Shown: positions 1 through 6,155 of the stretch, in pieces
Layout of the letters: each line of letters opens with the position of its first letter
How positions within the stretch are numbered: position 1 is the first letter of the stretch
Assembly (NCBI GenBank): GCA_035527275.1
Contig: DATLBA010000084.1
Location: forward strand, 1 to 13,133
Source: DATLBA01 sp035527275
GTDB lineage: Bacteria; Planctomycetota; Phycisphaerae; FEN-1346
DNA length: 13,133 nucleotides
Reading direction: 5' to 3'
Program-made: the position numbers and the translations under genes
Notes under the pieces: model-generated
The model's input: only the letters and a program-made list of their open reading frames with translations
Database searches by the model: none
Told to the model about the DNA's origin: nothing

Positions 1-185
1 CCTTCCTCTTCCGTGTAGCCGCCGGAATCCTTGGCGAGGCCGATCTCCTCGTACAACTTCGGCGAATAGAAAGCGGGCGGGTCGGCTTCGACGTCCGCCT
101 GGGGGCGGTAAAGTTCATCCTCAGGCTGGGCGGCCAGGAGGGTTCCGCCCAGCGTGCACGCGATTAACCATCCGATTGCCCGCAC
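1..185 (-). CDS. Secreted protein of unknown function, N-terminal fragment (runs off the window)
   Basis: An open frame of 61 codons starts at a GTG at 185-183 and runs off the left edge. The first 20 residues look like a signal peptide: one Arg, a hydrophobic stretch (IGWLIACTLGGTLLA), then a likely cleavage near Ala-Ala-Gln. The string LIAC resembles a lipobox, but it comes so early (Cys10) that the hydrophobic core would be very short, so a plain Sec signal is more likely. The mature start is acidic and rich in Pro and Tyr. The ATG just upstream is in another frame and closes quickly, which leaves GTG as the only reasonable start; the G-run before it is a weak ribosome binding site. No domain is recognisable in the visible part, so function is unknown. 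Confidence 0.55.
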   Translation of the reverse strand, partial: MRAIGWLIACTLGGTLLAAQPEDELYRPQADVEADPPAFYSPKLYEEIGLAKDSGGYTEEE

Positions 186-210
186 AGCGCCCCCATTCAG
201 CCGATGGGCC

Positions 211-238
211 TTGACACTCCGCGTTCCGGCGATACCAT
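211..238 (+). promoter_or_regulatory. Promoter of the tRNA-Leu gene
   Basis: A perfect -35 element TTGACA (211-216) is followed, after 16 bases, by TACCAT (233-238), which matches four of six -10 positions. Transcription would start near 245, about 26 bases before the mature tRNA 5' end. The placement immediately upstream of the tRNA supports the call. Confidence 0.6.
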
Positions 239-270
239 AGGGTACGTCCGAAAGGGCCCGGATTGCAAGT

Positions 271-359
271 GCGCTCGTGGCGGAACTGGCAGACGCGCTA
301 GGTTCAGGTCCTAGTCCGCTTTACCGCGGGTGGAGGTTCGAATCCTCTCGAGCGCACCA
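271..359 (+). tRNA. tRNA-Leu, anticodon CAG, CCA encoded
   Basis: The class II cloverleaf can be folded by eye. The acceptor strand GCGCTCG (271-277) pairs with CGAGCGC (349-355), followed by discriminator A356 and an encoded CCA (357-359). The anticodon stem CTAGG (298-302)/CCTAG (310-314) encloses a seven-base loop with anticodon CAG at 305-307. The long variable arm has stem CCGC (316-319)/GCGG (326-329), as expected for a leucine tRNA. The T arm is 332-348 with loop TTCGAAT. It decodes CUG, a preferred Leu codon in GC-rich genomes. Confidence 0.97.
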
Positions 360-372
360 GCGAGATGGGATG

Positions 373-401
373 CCGGCTGCCTGTCGGGGCCGGTGTTTTT
401 T
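373..401 (+). terminator. Likely intrinsic terminator of the tRNA-Leu gene
   Basis: CCGGC (373-377) can pair with GCCGG (389-393) across an 11-base loop. A T run of six (396-401) follows two bases later. It begins 14 bases after the tRNA 3' end. The stem is short (5 bp) but fully GC, so this is a moderate call. Confidence 0.5.
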
Positions 402-447
402 GGCGGGTTTGTTTACCCTGGCGCGACGCCGGGTGCGAACGGGGCTT

Positions 448-478
448 AAATAAAACGGAGCCAAGAGGTCGGATTGGC
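448..478 (-). terminator. Possible terminator of the PEP-CTERM protease gene
   Basis: Read on the minus strand, GCCAA (478-474) pairs with TTGGC (464-460), extended by one G-T pair. After four bases comes the T-rich tract TTTTATTT (455-448). It lies just beyond the stop codon of the protease gene. The stem is weak, so this could be chance. Confidence 0.4.
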
Positions 479-484
479 CGTTCC

Positions 485-1327
485 CTACGCCCTCCGCCGC
501 CTTCTCATCCAAAGCACCCCGGCCCCGACGGCCACGAGCGCCAGCGTCGCCGGCTCGGGGACCGTCTCCAGGACCCAGTCGCGGTATTCGGGAACCGAGA
601 CGGCAAAACTCTTGTCATAGTGCCCCGCGGTGCCGTCGGTGCCTGCGTAAGCATTGATTCCGGCGAGTTTCCAGGTCCCCCCGTCCTCGACGAACGTGCC
701 GCCGCCCGAGTCGCCGCTTCCGTACCCGACCTCGTAGGTCATGTCGGCACTGTTATAGTTTGTCTGGATGCAGATGGAGGAATAGGTGGCTACTATTGCG
801 CGGACGACGTCATCCACCTCGTTCGTGCCCCAGCGCTCGGTGCCGCTCCCGCTACCCATGGTGTAGTGGGTCACGTAATCGGTGCCCGTGACGCCGTAGC
901 CGACGAGGACAACCTCTTTCTTGTCTACGGTCGGCGGCGGGGGCGTCGGGAACGTGCCGCCGTAGAGGTCGTAGTAGCCGGGCAGGCTCTTGTCGAACCG
1001 CAAAAGGGCGAGGTCCACCGGATAAGTCTCGCCGCTGTCGATCGGGGCGTAAACGATCTCCTGAAGGGTGTAGGTTTCGCTGCCGATTGTGATGGTCTGG
1101 CCCACCGTGCCGCCGACGTGCCGGGCGGTCAGCATCCAGTAGGGGTCCACGGCGACGGCCGAGGAGGAGTTCCAATTGTACACGTAACTCCAGTCCACGT
1201 CCCAGTCGCCGGAAGGGGCGGTTTCCTGGCCGACGACGAGGCCGAAGGCCGACCCGGACGCCGCCAGGGATACCAAGGTGACCATCAGGAGAAGACAGCC
1301 GATGTGGAAGGTTTGGCGTTTCACCAA
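485..1327 (-). CDS. Trypsin-like serine protease with PEP-CTERM sorting signal
   Basis: This is a secreted chymotrypsin-fold (S1) peptidase of 280 residues. Residues 1-29 form a signal peptide with a long hydrophobic core. The catalytic triad is visible: His70 in TARH, Asp105 in VDLALLRF and Ser207 in GSGDSGGG. The C terminus (256-280) is a textbook PEP-CTERM signal: VPEP, a hydrophobic helix, then RRRRR. Known biology of that signal is recognition by an exosortase and sorting to the cell surface; no exosortase is in the window. A proline run (PTPPPP, 127-132) lies in a loop between Asp and Ser. The start is TTG at 1327 or GTG at 1324, both served by GGGGGAG at 1340-1334. The gene stands alone with its own promoter. 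The substrate cannot be told. Confidence 0.9.
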   Translation of the reverse strand: MVKRQTFHIGCLLLMVTLVSLAASGSAFGLVVGQETAPSGDWDVDWSYVYNWNSSSAVAVDPYWMLTARHVGGTVGQTITIGSETYTLQEIVYAPIDSGETYPVDLALLRFDKSLPGYYDLYGGTFPTPPPPTVDKKEVVLVGYGVTGTDYVTHYTMGSGSGTERWGTNEVDDVVRAIVATYSSICIQTNYNSADMTYEVGYGSGDSGGGTFVEDGGTWKLAGINAYAGTDGTAGHYDKSFAVSVPEYRDWVLETVPEPATLALVAVGAGVLWMRRRRRA

Positions 1328-1405
1328 AATTTTCTCCCCCGGCCTGAGATAGCCGTTTTTCCAGATGGTCTCCCGCCGGCCCCCTTACCGGCCTTCGACC
1401 GTCTA

Positions 1406-1434
1406 AATATAACTCAAAAACCGCCCCTTGTCAA
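1406..1434 (-). promoter_or_regulatory. Promoter of the PEP-CTERM protease gene
   Basis: On the minus strand, TTGACA (1434-1429), a 17-base spacer and TATATT (1411-1406) make a near-consensus housekeeping promoter. The predicted start is near 1399, giving a leader of about 72 bases before the TTG start codon. The leader has GC-rich complementary segments (for example GGCCGG against CCGGC), so it may fold, but I recognise no riboswitch class. Confidence 0.75.
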
Positions 1435-1491
1435 GCCGCAGGGCCCGAATTGCGGCTTGAGGCGGGACGGACGACCGGCGGATTCCTGCAA

Positions 1492-1515
1492 AAAAAGGGT
1501 GTCCGGCCCCTTTTT
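1492..1515. terminator. Symmetrical terminator-like hairpin between the divergent genes
   Basis: AAAAAGGG (1492-1499) is complementary to CCCTTTTT (1508-1515), with an eight-base loop. Because the arms are A-run and T-run, the shape could terminate transcription on either strand. Only three of the eight pairs are GC, so stability is low. It lies just before the smpB promoter and could insulate smpB from read-through. Confidence 0.35.
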
Positions 1516-1544
1516 CGGGGTGGGTGGCGACGCCGCCGCGCTCG

Positions 1545-1553
1545 TGCTATAAT
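1545..1553 (+). promoter_or_regulatory. Extended -10 promoter of smpB, pointing to a leaderless mRNA
   Basis: TGCTATAAT is a perfect extended -10 element (TG at 1545-1546, TATAAT at 1548-1553). The -35 region (1525-1530, TGGCGA) matches the consensus only partly, which is typical of extended -10 promoters. Counting seven bases from the last T puts the transcription start at or next to A1560, the first base of the smpB ATG. No ribosome binding site lies between. Confidence 0.65.
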
Positions 1554-1559
1554 GCCGCC

Positions 1560-2021
1560 ATGCCCGCGAAAAGCCCTCGCATCCGAAACAAGAAGGCCCG
1601 ATACAATTATCACCTCGGCGAGACAATCGAGGCGGGCCTGGCGCTCGAGGGGTCGGAAGTGAAGGCCCTTCGCGAGGGCAAGTGCAACATTGACGAAGCG
1701 TTCGCCCGCATCGAGGACGGCGAGGCGCGGCTCTATAATATGCACATCGGGCCATACACGGAAGCGGGCCAGTTCGGCCACGACCCGCGGCGGGCGAGGA
1801 AACTTCTGCTCAAGAAGCGCGAGATCACACGGTTCCTCGGCCGCGCGGTCGCAAAGGGAATGACCCTCGTCCCTGTGACGGTGTATTTCAAACGCGGGTG
1901 GGCGAAGGTCGAGTTGGCGCTTGCGCGCGGCAAGCGCGAGTTCGACAAGCGCGAGGCCATTAAGCGGCGCGACTACGAGCGCGACGCCGCCCGAGAACTG
2001 GCGCGCCGGAGAAGACGCTAG
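1560..2021 (+). CDS. smpB: SsrA-binding protein SmpB (trans-translation)
   Basis: SmpB binds tmRNA and carries it to stalled ribosomes. The 153-residue product has the usual length and landmarks: basic N terminus (IRNKKARYNY), an E-AG-L-L-GSEVKALREGK segment near residues 20-40, NIDEAFARI, a mid-protein RKLLLKKREI stretch (near 80-90), and the basic C-terminal tail with KREAIKRRDYERD that acts in the ribosomal channel. An in-frame GTG 36 bases upstream (1524) would add 12 residues unlike the family and would overlap the promoter, so ATG 1560 is chosen. The start codon sits where transcription should begin, with no Shine-Dalgarno sequence. No tmRNA gene is visible nearby. Confidence 0.95.
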   Translation: MPAKSPRIRNKKARYNYHLGETIEAGLALEGSEVKALREGKCNIDEAFARIEDGEARLYNMHIGPYTEAGQFGHDPRRARKLLLKKREITRFLGRAVAKGMTLVPVTVYFKRGWAKVELALARGKREFDKREAIKRRDYERDAARELARRRRR

Positions 2022-2128
2022 ACAGGACGTCGGCTGCGGGTTATGTTCACCTGTTGATGTTGGCCTGTTTTCCGGGGAGCCATGACCGAATGCAACCCTC
2101 TTTGGAACCGGGTTGCTTGGGTTAACGA

Positions 2129-2150
2129 CCCCGAGGCATCCCTCTCGGGG
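2129..2150 (+). terminator. Hairpin downstream of smpB, possible terminator without a T tract
   Basis: CCCCGAG (2129-2135) and CTCGGGG (2144-2150) form a perfect 7-bp stem with an eight-base loop. No clear T run follows (CTGCGTTCTT). It may be a 3' end stabiliser or weak terminator for smpB, about 110 bases after its stop. Confidence 0.4.
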
Positions 2151-2216
2151 CTGCGTTCTTCCGCGGCCGCCTGCCACGTCGCCGACCTGAATTCGACTTG
2201 ACACCCTCGCGGTCAC

Positions 2217-2242
2217 GTGTTAGGTGTGTGTTAGGTATTAGG
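2217..2242 (+). repeat. Short tandem TTAGG-containing repeats before the methyltransferase-like gene
   Basis: GTGTTAGGT occurs at 2217-2225 and again at 2228-2236, an 11-base period, and a third TTAGG follows at 2238-2242. They sit just downstream of an isolated TTGACA (2198-2203) that has no convincing -10 partner, and about 28 bases before the next start codon. They could be an operator or the edge of an inserted segment. Confidence 0.45.
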
Positions 2243-2269
2243 GGACCCAGCCTTGATGGGGAAGTCTGT

Positions 2270-3895
2270 ATGAGCTCTCACGGCGTGCTGAGCCGTGCTT
2301 CGGGATTCCGGCAGGCCGTCAACCGCTCGCGCCTTCTCGAAGTCGCGCGTTCCCCCGCCATCATCGCCGAGATTGTTGCTGACCGTGGTGGTTACGTGGA
2401 TGTGCAGCCTGTCGACTGGGATGCCTATTGGCATCCGCATGTGGCCAAGATCGGTCGTGTGGGCTGCCAGCAACTTGCGGAGCTCCAAAAGGCGCGCGAA
2501 GCGTACCTTGCTTCGGGATTCAAACTCCCGGAGGCAGCGCGGTATTGTTACTGCTACTTCAGGTTGCTTCGTTTGGCGCTGCGCCGTGATCTCGGAGAGG
2601 TCGGTCCGCCCTTTCTCCAGGCGCTGGCTGGTCTTGAGACTTTCGGTGTCCGGCGATATGGGGGTGAGATACCTGAAGCGGCCGGCGTACTCAACATACG
2701 CCACCCAGTCTACCTGCTTGCCCGACTCCGGTGGCCGCGTGCCATGAGCGACCCCAAGTTCCTCCCGTTGGTCTGCTTACCGCCAACGGCTTCGGCCGTT
2801 GCGGCACCGCCGGGGCGGTTCTACCACTACCGACAAGTGGCCCTAGATGGGCGGGTGGGCATGGCACTCCTCGTTTACCCAGTTGTTGCCTTGGCGGCCA
2901 GACCTGCTTCCTTCGAACGCATTGAGTGCTTGACGGAGGCGCTGCGGTCGAAGCCTGACCCCTGGAGCGGCAGGCGGGCTAGGCTGATCGCGGACCGGGC
3001 CATCGCGCCCTTTCTTGCGAGACGGGCCGAGCGACAGCCCCAGGCGGCGGAGGGCGAGATCGCACTGGCGGACATCGGAGGTGGTACGGGCATCCTTGTC
3101 AGTCAGATATGCAAGCGTTTGTTGAGAGCGCACCGGAACGTGCTGGGCGGTCGCGCCTTCGCCTGGTCGTTTATCGACCTGAGTCTCCGAGACCCCGCAC
3201 GCCACGCGAGAAATCGGTGGCTTCGGAACGCCATGTCGGTCGCCGAGTACATACAGGCCGACTACAAGCCTTGGGTTTTGCAGGAGGCGCGGCGGTCGGC
3301 GTCCCCCACGTGGCATGTCGCGCTCCTGTGCCGGCTGCTGAATAACCTGAGTACCTTCACGGTTGAGTGGTCGACTGATGCGCGTGAGAGGGGCGCGCTG
3401 GGAGGAAGTAGAACCGACGTGTTTCACGCGGTTCATGCACCATGGCGGCCCACCGAGTGTTTGTGTCCATCGGCGGTGCGGCCGTCACATCTCCGTGTTT
3501 CGAACGGCCAGGTAGAGGTTCGCGGCGGCCGCAGCATGCGGCAGCTGTCGCTCACCGACTACTTCGAGGCACTCCACTCCCTGGCCAGTCCAGAGGGCCC
3601 GGCCGTTGTCCCCGGGGACGCGGTGTTCTTCCCGCTGCGCCGCTTTGACCCTGGGTCGCTCGTGCTGGCCGACGGGTCGAGCCTGCTCGAGCAGCTTTGC
3701 ACGGTCGCCGAACTGGCCATCATCGAAGACGTGGACCTTACACCGCAACTCCTGAAAGCGCACCTCGACACGCATGGCCTTGACTGCTTGGCGGCCTCGG
3801 ACGCAACCGACCCCAGGCGCATGCACTCGGCCTATCTGCTGTGCGTGGCCAACCGGTGTCTGGCTTCGTGTCTGCCAGGGAGGCGGATATGGTGA
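2270..3895 (+). CDS. Large protein with class I SAM-methyltransferase-like core, function unknown
   Basis: The 541-residue product is not a family I recognise. A helical, Tyr/Arg-rich N-terminal half (about 1-255) leads into LADIGGGTG (266-274), the glycine-rich SAM-binding loop typical of class I methyltransferases. Further segments fit the fold in order: FIDLS (301-305, acidic residue after strand 2), IQADY (328-332) and VALLCRLLNNLS (350-361, strand 4). The last 180 residues are unassigned and contain no zinc-finger pattern. The start at ATG 2270 is preferred because GGGGAAG lies at 2258-2264; an in-frame TTG at 2198 lies inside a TTGACA. The stop codon overlaps the start of the radical SAM gene, so the two are probably translationally coupled and act together. 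The substrate is unknown; methylation activity is inferred from the fold only. Confidence 0.75.
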   Translation: MSSHGVLSRASGFRQAVNRSRLLEVARSPAIIAEIVADRGGYVDVQPVDWDAYWHPHVAKIGRVGCQQLAELQKAREAYLASGFKLPEAARYCYCYFRLLRLALRRDLGEVGPPFLQALAGLETFGVRRYGGEIPEAAGVLNIRHPVYLLARLRWPRAMSDPKFLPLVCLPPTASAVAAPPGRFYHYRQVALDGRVGMALLVYPVVALAARPASFERIECLTEALRSKPDPWSGRRARLIADRAIAPFLARRAERQPQAAEGEIALADIGGGTGILVSQICKRLLRAHRNVLGGRAFAWSFIDLSLRDPARHARNRWLRNAMSVAEYIQADYKPWVLQEARRSASPTWHVALLCRLLNNLSTFTVEWSTDARERGALGGSRTDVFHAVHAPWRPTECLCPSAVRPSHLRVSNGQVEVRGGRSMRQLSLTDYFEALHSLASPEGPAVVPGDAVFFPLRRFDPGSLVLADGSSLLEQLCTVAELAIIEDVDLTPQLLKAHLDTHGLDCLAASDATDPRRMHSAYLLCVANRCLASCLPGRRIW

Positions 3896-4863
3896 CGGTC
3901 CGGTTCACCGAGCGACGAGGGCGCGTGCTGACCCCCTCGGCGCTGGCGTGCCTGTCGAGCGTTCCGACGGTCAACGTCTCCTGCGGCTGCGTGCATGGGT
4001 GCGTTTACTGCTACACGCGAGGTTACTCGCAGTATCCGGGCGAAGGCACGGTTCTTGTCTATCGCGACCCGGCGGCGCGGGTCGAAAGGGAGCTCGCACG
4101 CAAGCGCCGGAAGCCAACCGCCGCGTATTTCTGCCCCTCTTGCGATGCCTTCCAACCCGTTGAGGCGGTGCTCGAGGAAACCTATCGCACGATGCGCGTA
4201 TTGTTCGAGGCCGGCGTCGGCGTCGAGTTCGTCACCAAGGGGGCCGTCCCCGGCCGCTTCCTTGGCCTCTTCAGCCGCCACCCAGGCCGCGTCTCGGCTC
4301 AGGTCGGCGTCACGACGCTCGATGACTCGCTCCGTGCAGCGCTTGAGCCCGGCGCGGCGCCCGTCGGCGAGCGGCTCCTCAACATCTCGCGCCTCACAGA
4401 TGCTGGCGTCTCGGTCGCGGTTCGGGCCGATCCCCTGATTTACGGTGTGACGGACGGCGACTCAGGTCTAGCGGCCCTCATGGCCGCGTGCCGCGAGCGC
4501 GGCGTGACCGACGTGGCCGCCAGTTACCTCTTTCTCCGGCCTGCCATCACCGCCGGCCTGAAGCGCCATGTCGTGGACCGCGAGCTGCTGGAACGGATTC
4601 TCGCGCCGTACCGCCATCCAGCGCGTGTTCGACTGCGCGGGGGCGCCGGTCGGGTTGCGGCCCTTCCGCTTGCAGTGCGCAGCGCGGCGTATGATCGACT
4701 GCGGGCCCTCGCCGAGGCGTGCGGGATGACCCTCAGGGTCTGCGGCTGTAAGAACCCCGACCTGGCGGATGAGCGGTGCCAACTGACTCAGACGCACGAC
4801 ACCCTCGGCAGCCGGGGCCGATCGGGCCCTCCCCGTGAGCGGCTCCTGTGGGACGCTGTATGA
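3889..4863 (+). CDS. Radical SAM protein of the SPL-like family, partner of the preceding gene
   Basis: The 324-residue protein has the radical SAM cluster motif C34-x3-C38-x2-C41 (CVHGCVYCYTRGY), followed by the SPL-like block PSCDAFQPVE (83-92) and TKGAV (116-120). This places it near spore photoproduct lyase-like proteins, a family whose non-spore members mostly have no known substrate. Extra cysteines stand out: C32, the pair C82/C85, and a C-terminal CGC-x9-C group (C285, C287, C297) that could hold another metal or cluster. ATG 3889 is chosen over an upstream GTG (3841) because GGGAGG (3878-3883) lies five bases before it. The start overlaps the upstream stop by seven bases (ATGGTGA), a classic coupling arrangement. 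The reaction is not predictable. Confidence 0.88.
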   Translation: MVTVRFTERRGRVLTPSALACLSSVPTVNVSCGCVHGCVYCYTRGYSQYPGEGTVLVYRDPAARVERELARKRRKPTAAYFCPSCDAFQPVEAVLEETYRTMRVLFEAGVGVEFVTKGAVPGRFLGLFSRHPGRVSAQVGVTTLDDSLRAALEPGAAPVGERLLNISRLTDAGVSVAVRADPLIYGVTDGDSGLAALMAACRERGVTDVAASYLFLRPAITAGLKRHVVDRELLERILAPYRHPARVRLRGGAGRVAALPLAVRSAAYDRLRALAEACGMTLRVCGCKNPDLADERCQLTQTHDTLGSRGRSGPPRERLLWDAV

Positions 4864-4920
4864 GATCGCCGGTCCGAGGCCGCCTGCGAGCCCTGCCGCC
4901 GCATACCATGGAGAATGGCC

Positions 4921-4949
4921 TTGACACCCCTTTGGGCGGCATCTATAAG
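4921..4949 (+). promoter_or_regulatory. Promoter of the gap operon
   Basis: TTGACA (4921-4926), a 17-base spacer and TATAAG (4944-4949) form a near-perfect housekeeping promoter. Transcription should begin near 4956, leaving a leader of about 90 bases before gap. It lies after the radical SAM gene, so gap starts a new transcription unit. Confidence 0.75.
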
Positions 4950-4956
4950 AGATGCC
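4938..4956. promoter_or_regulatory. Inverted repeat centred on the gap -10 element, candidate operator
   Basis: GGCATCT (4938-4944) and AGATGCC (4950-4956) are perfect complements separated by five bases. The repeat brackets the -10 hexamer TATAAG almost exactly. A dimeric repressor bound here would block open complex formation. The regulator is not identifiable from the window. Confidence 0.5.
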
Positions 4957-5047
4957 CCTCGGCTGGTAACCCGTTGCCGGTGTGGCGCAAGGCCGGCGCG
5001 GGTGTTCAAAATGGCAAGGTTCCCGGATAAGAGAAGGAGAGACTTGA

Positions 5048-6052
5048 ATGGCGGTCAACGTCGGGATTAACGGATTTGGACGGATCGGGCGGCTCGTCTT
5101 CCGCGCCCTGTGGAAGAACGCCAGAGAAAAGTTCAACGTCGTCGGCATCAACGACCTGTCGGACGCCGAGACGCTGGCTTACCTCTTGAAGTATGACACC
5201 GTCTATGGCCGGTTCGACGGCGAGGTGAAGGTCGACGGGAGCGCCCTGGTGGTGGACGGCGCGAAGATTCCCGTGACGGCCGAGAAGGACCCGGCCAATC
5301 TGAAATGGGGCGAGAAGAGGACCGACGTCGTCTTCGAGTGCACGGGCGTCTTCCGCGACCGGGCGGGCTGCCAGAAGCACATCGACGCCGGCGCCAAGAA
5401 GGTCATCCTGAGCGCCCCGCCGAAGGGCGAGATCGACGCCCTCGTCGTCATCGGCGTCAACGACGACGACCTGAAGCCGGAGCACAAGATCGTCTCCAAC
5501 GCCTCGTGCACGACGAACTGCCTGGCGCCGGTCGCCAAGGTTCTCGACGAGACGTTCGGGATTAAGCGCGGCCTGATGACGACCGTTCACGCCTACACAA
5601 ACGACCAGCGGATCCTGGACATGATCCACGAGGACCCGCACCGGGCGCGCGCGGCGGCGCTGAACATCATTCCGACGACGACGGGCGCGGCCAAGGCGGT
5701 CGGCAAGGTGCTGCCGGAGTTGGACGGCAAACTGGACGGCTTTGCCCTGCGCGTGCCGACGCCGGTCGGCTCAATCGTGGATTTGACGGTGGAACTCGAG
5801 AAAGAGGCCTCCGTCAAGGAGATTAACGCGGCGATGAAAAAGGCCGCCGAAGGCGAACTGAAAGGCATCCTCGGCTACACGGACGACCCGATCGTCTCGA
5901 GCGACGTCATCGGGCAGGACCTGTCGAGCCTGTTCGACTCGAACCAGACGATGACGATAGGCAACCTCGCGAAGGTCACGAGTTGGTATGATAACGAGTG
6001 GGGTTTCTCGAACCGGATGATCGACCTGGCCGCCAAGATTGCGGCCCTTTGA
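5048..6052 (+). CDS. gap: Glyceraldehyde-3-phosphate dehydrogenase, type I
   Basis: It oxidises glyceraldehyde 3-phosphate to 1,3-bisphosphoglycerate in cytosolic glycolysis (reversible in gluconeogenesis). The 334 residues match the usual length. Visible landmarks are the NAD-binding GINGFGRIGR (6-15), Asp36 in INDL (points to NAD rather than NADP), LKYDTVYGRF, the catalytic SNASCTTNCLAP with Cys154, catalytic His181 in TTVHAYTNDQ, and the C-terminal SWYDNEWGFSNRM. AAGGAG (5034-5039) lies eight bases before the ATG. It is the first gene of a unit behind a strong promoter and is followed by a DNA methyltransferase and then pgk, the next glycolytic step. Confidence 0.98.
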   Translation: MAVNVGINGFGRIGRLVFRALWKNAREKFNVVGINDLSDAETLAYLLKYDTVYGRFDGEVKVDGSALVVDGAKIPVTAEKDPANLKWGEKRTDVVFECTGVFRDRAGCQKHIDAGAKKVILSAPPKGEIDALVVIGVNDDDLKPEHKIVSNASCTTNCLAPVAKVLDETFGIKRGLMTTVHAYTNDQRILDMIHEDPHRARAAALNIIPTTTGAAKAVGKVLPELDGKLDGFALRVPTPVGSIVDLTVELEKEASVKEINAAMKKAAEGELKGILGYTDDPIVSSDVIGQDLSSLFDSNQTMTIGNLAKVTSWYDNEWGFSNRMIDLAAKIAAL

Positions 6053-6155
6053 GGCCGCGGGAGCGAGGAAAGCGGGGGCGGGTCAGCAACCTTTCCCCGG
6101 CGCTTCCTGTTTCATTTTGGTCGGGTGGAGGCCGCGAGAGGAGCCGGGTTATCCC

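Noticed and set aside
1328..1399. Cyclic-di-GMP or other known riboswitch in the protease leader
   Set aside because: The leader can form stems, but I could not match the conserved core bases of any riboswitch class I know.
365..1552. Long plus-strand open frame (395 codons) opposite the PEP-CTERM protease
   Set aside because: The minus-strand protein has a signal peptide, a catalytic triad and a PEP-CTERM tail; the plus frame has none of these and is a shadow.
2022..2269. tmRNA (ssrA) gene next to smpB
   Set aside because: ssrA often neighbours smpB, but I find no tRNA-like end, encoded CCA or tag-peptide reading frame here.
2198..2272. Upstream TTG start for the methyltransferase-like gene, adding 24 residues
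   Set aside because: The TTG is part of a TTGACA and has no ribosome binding site; ATG 2270 has GGGGAAG in front.
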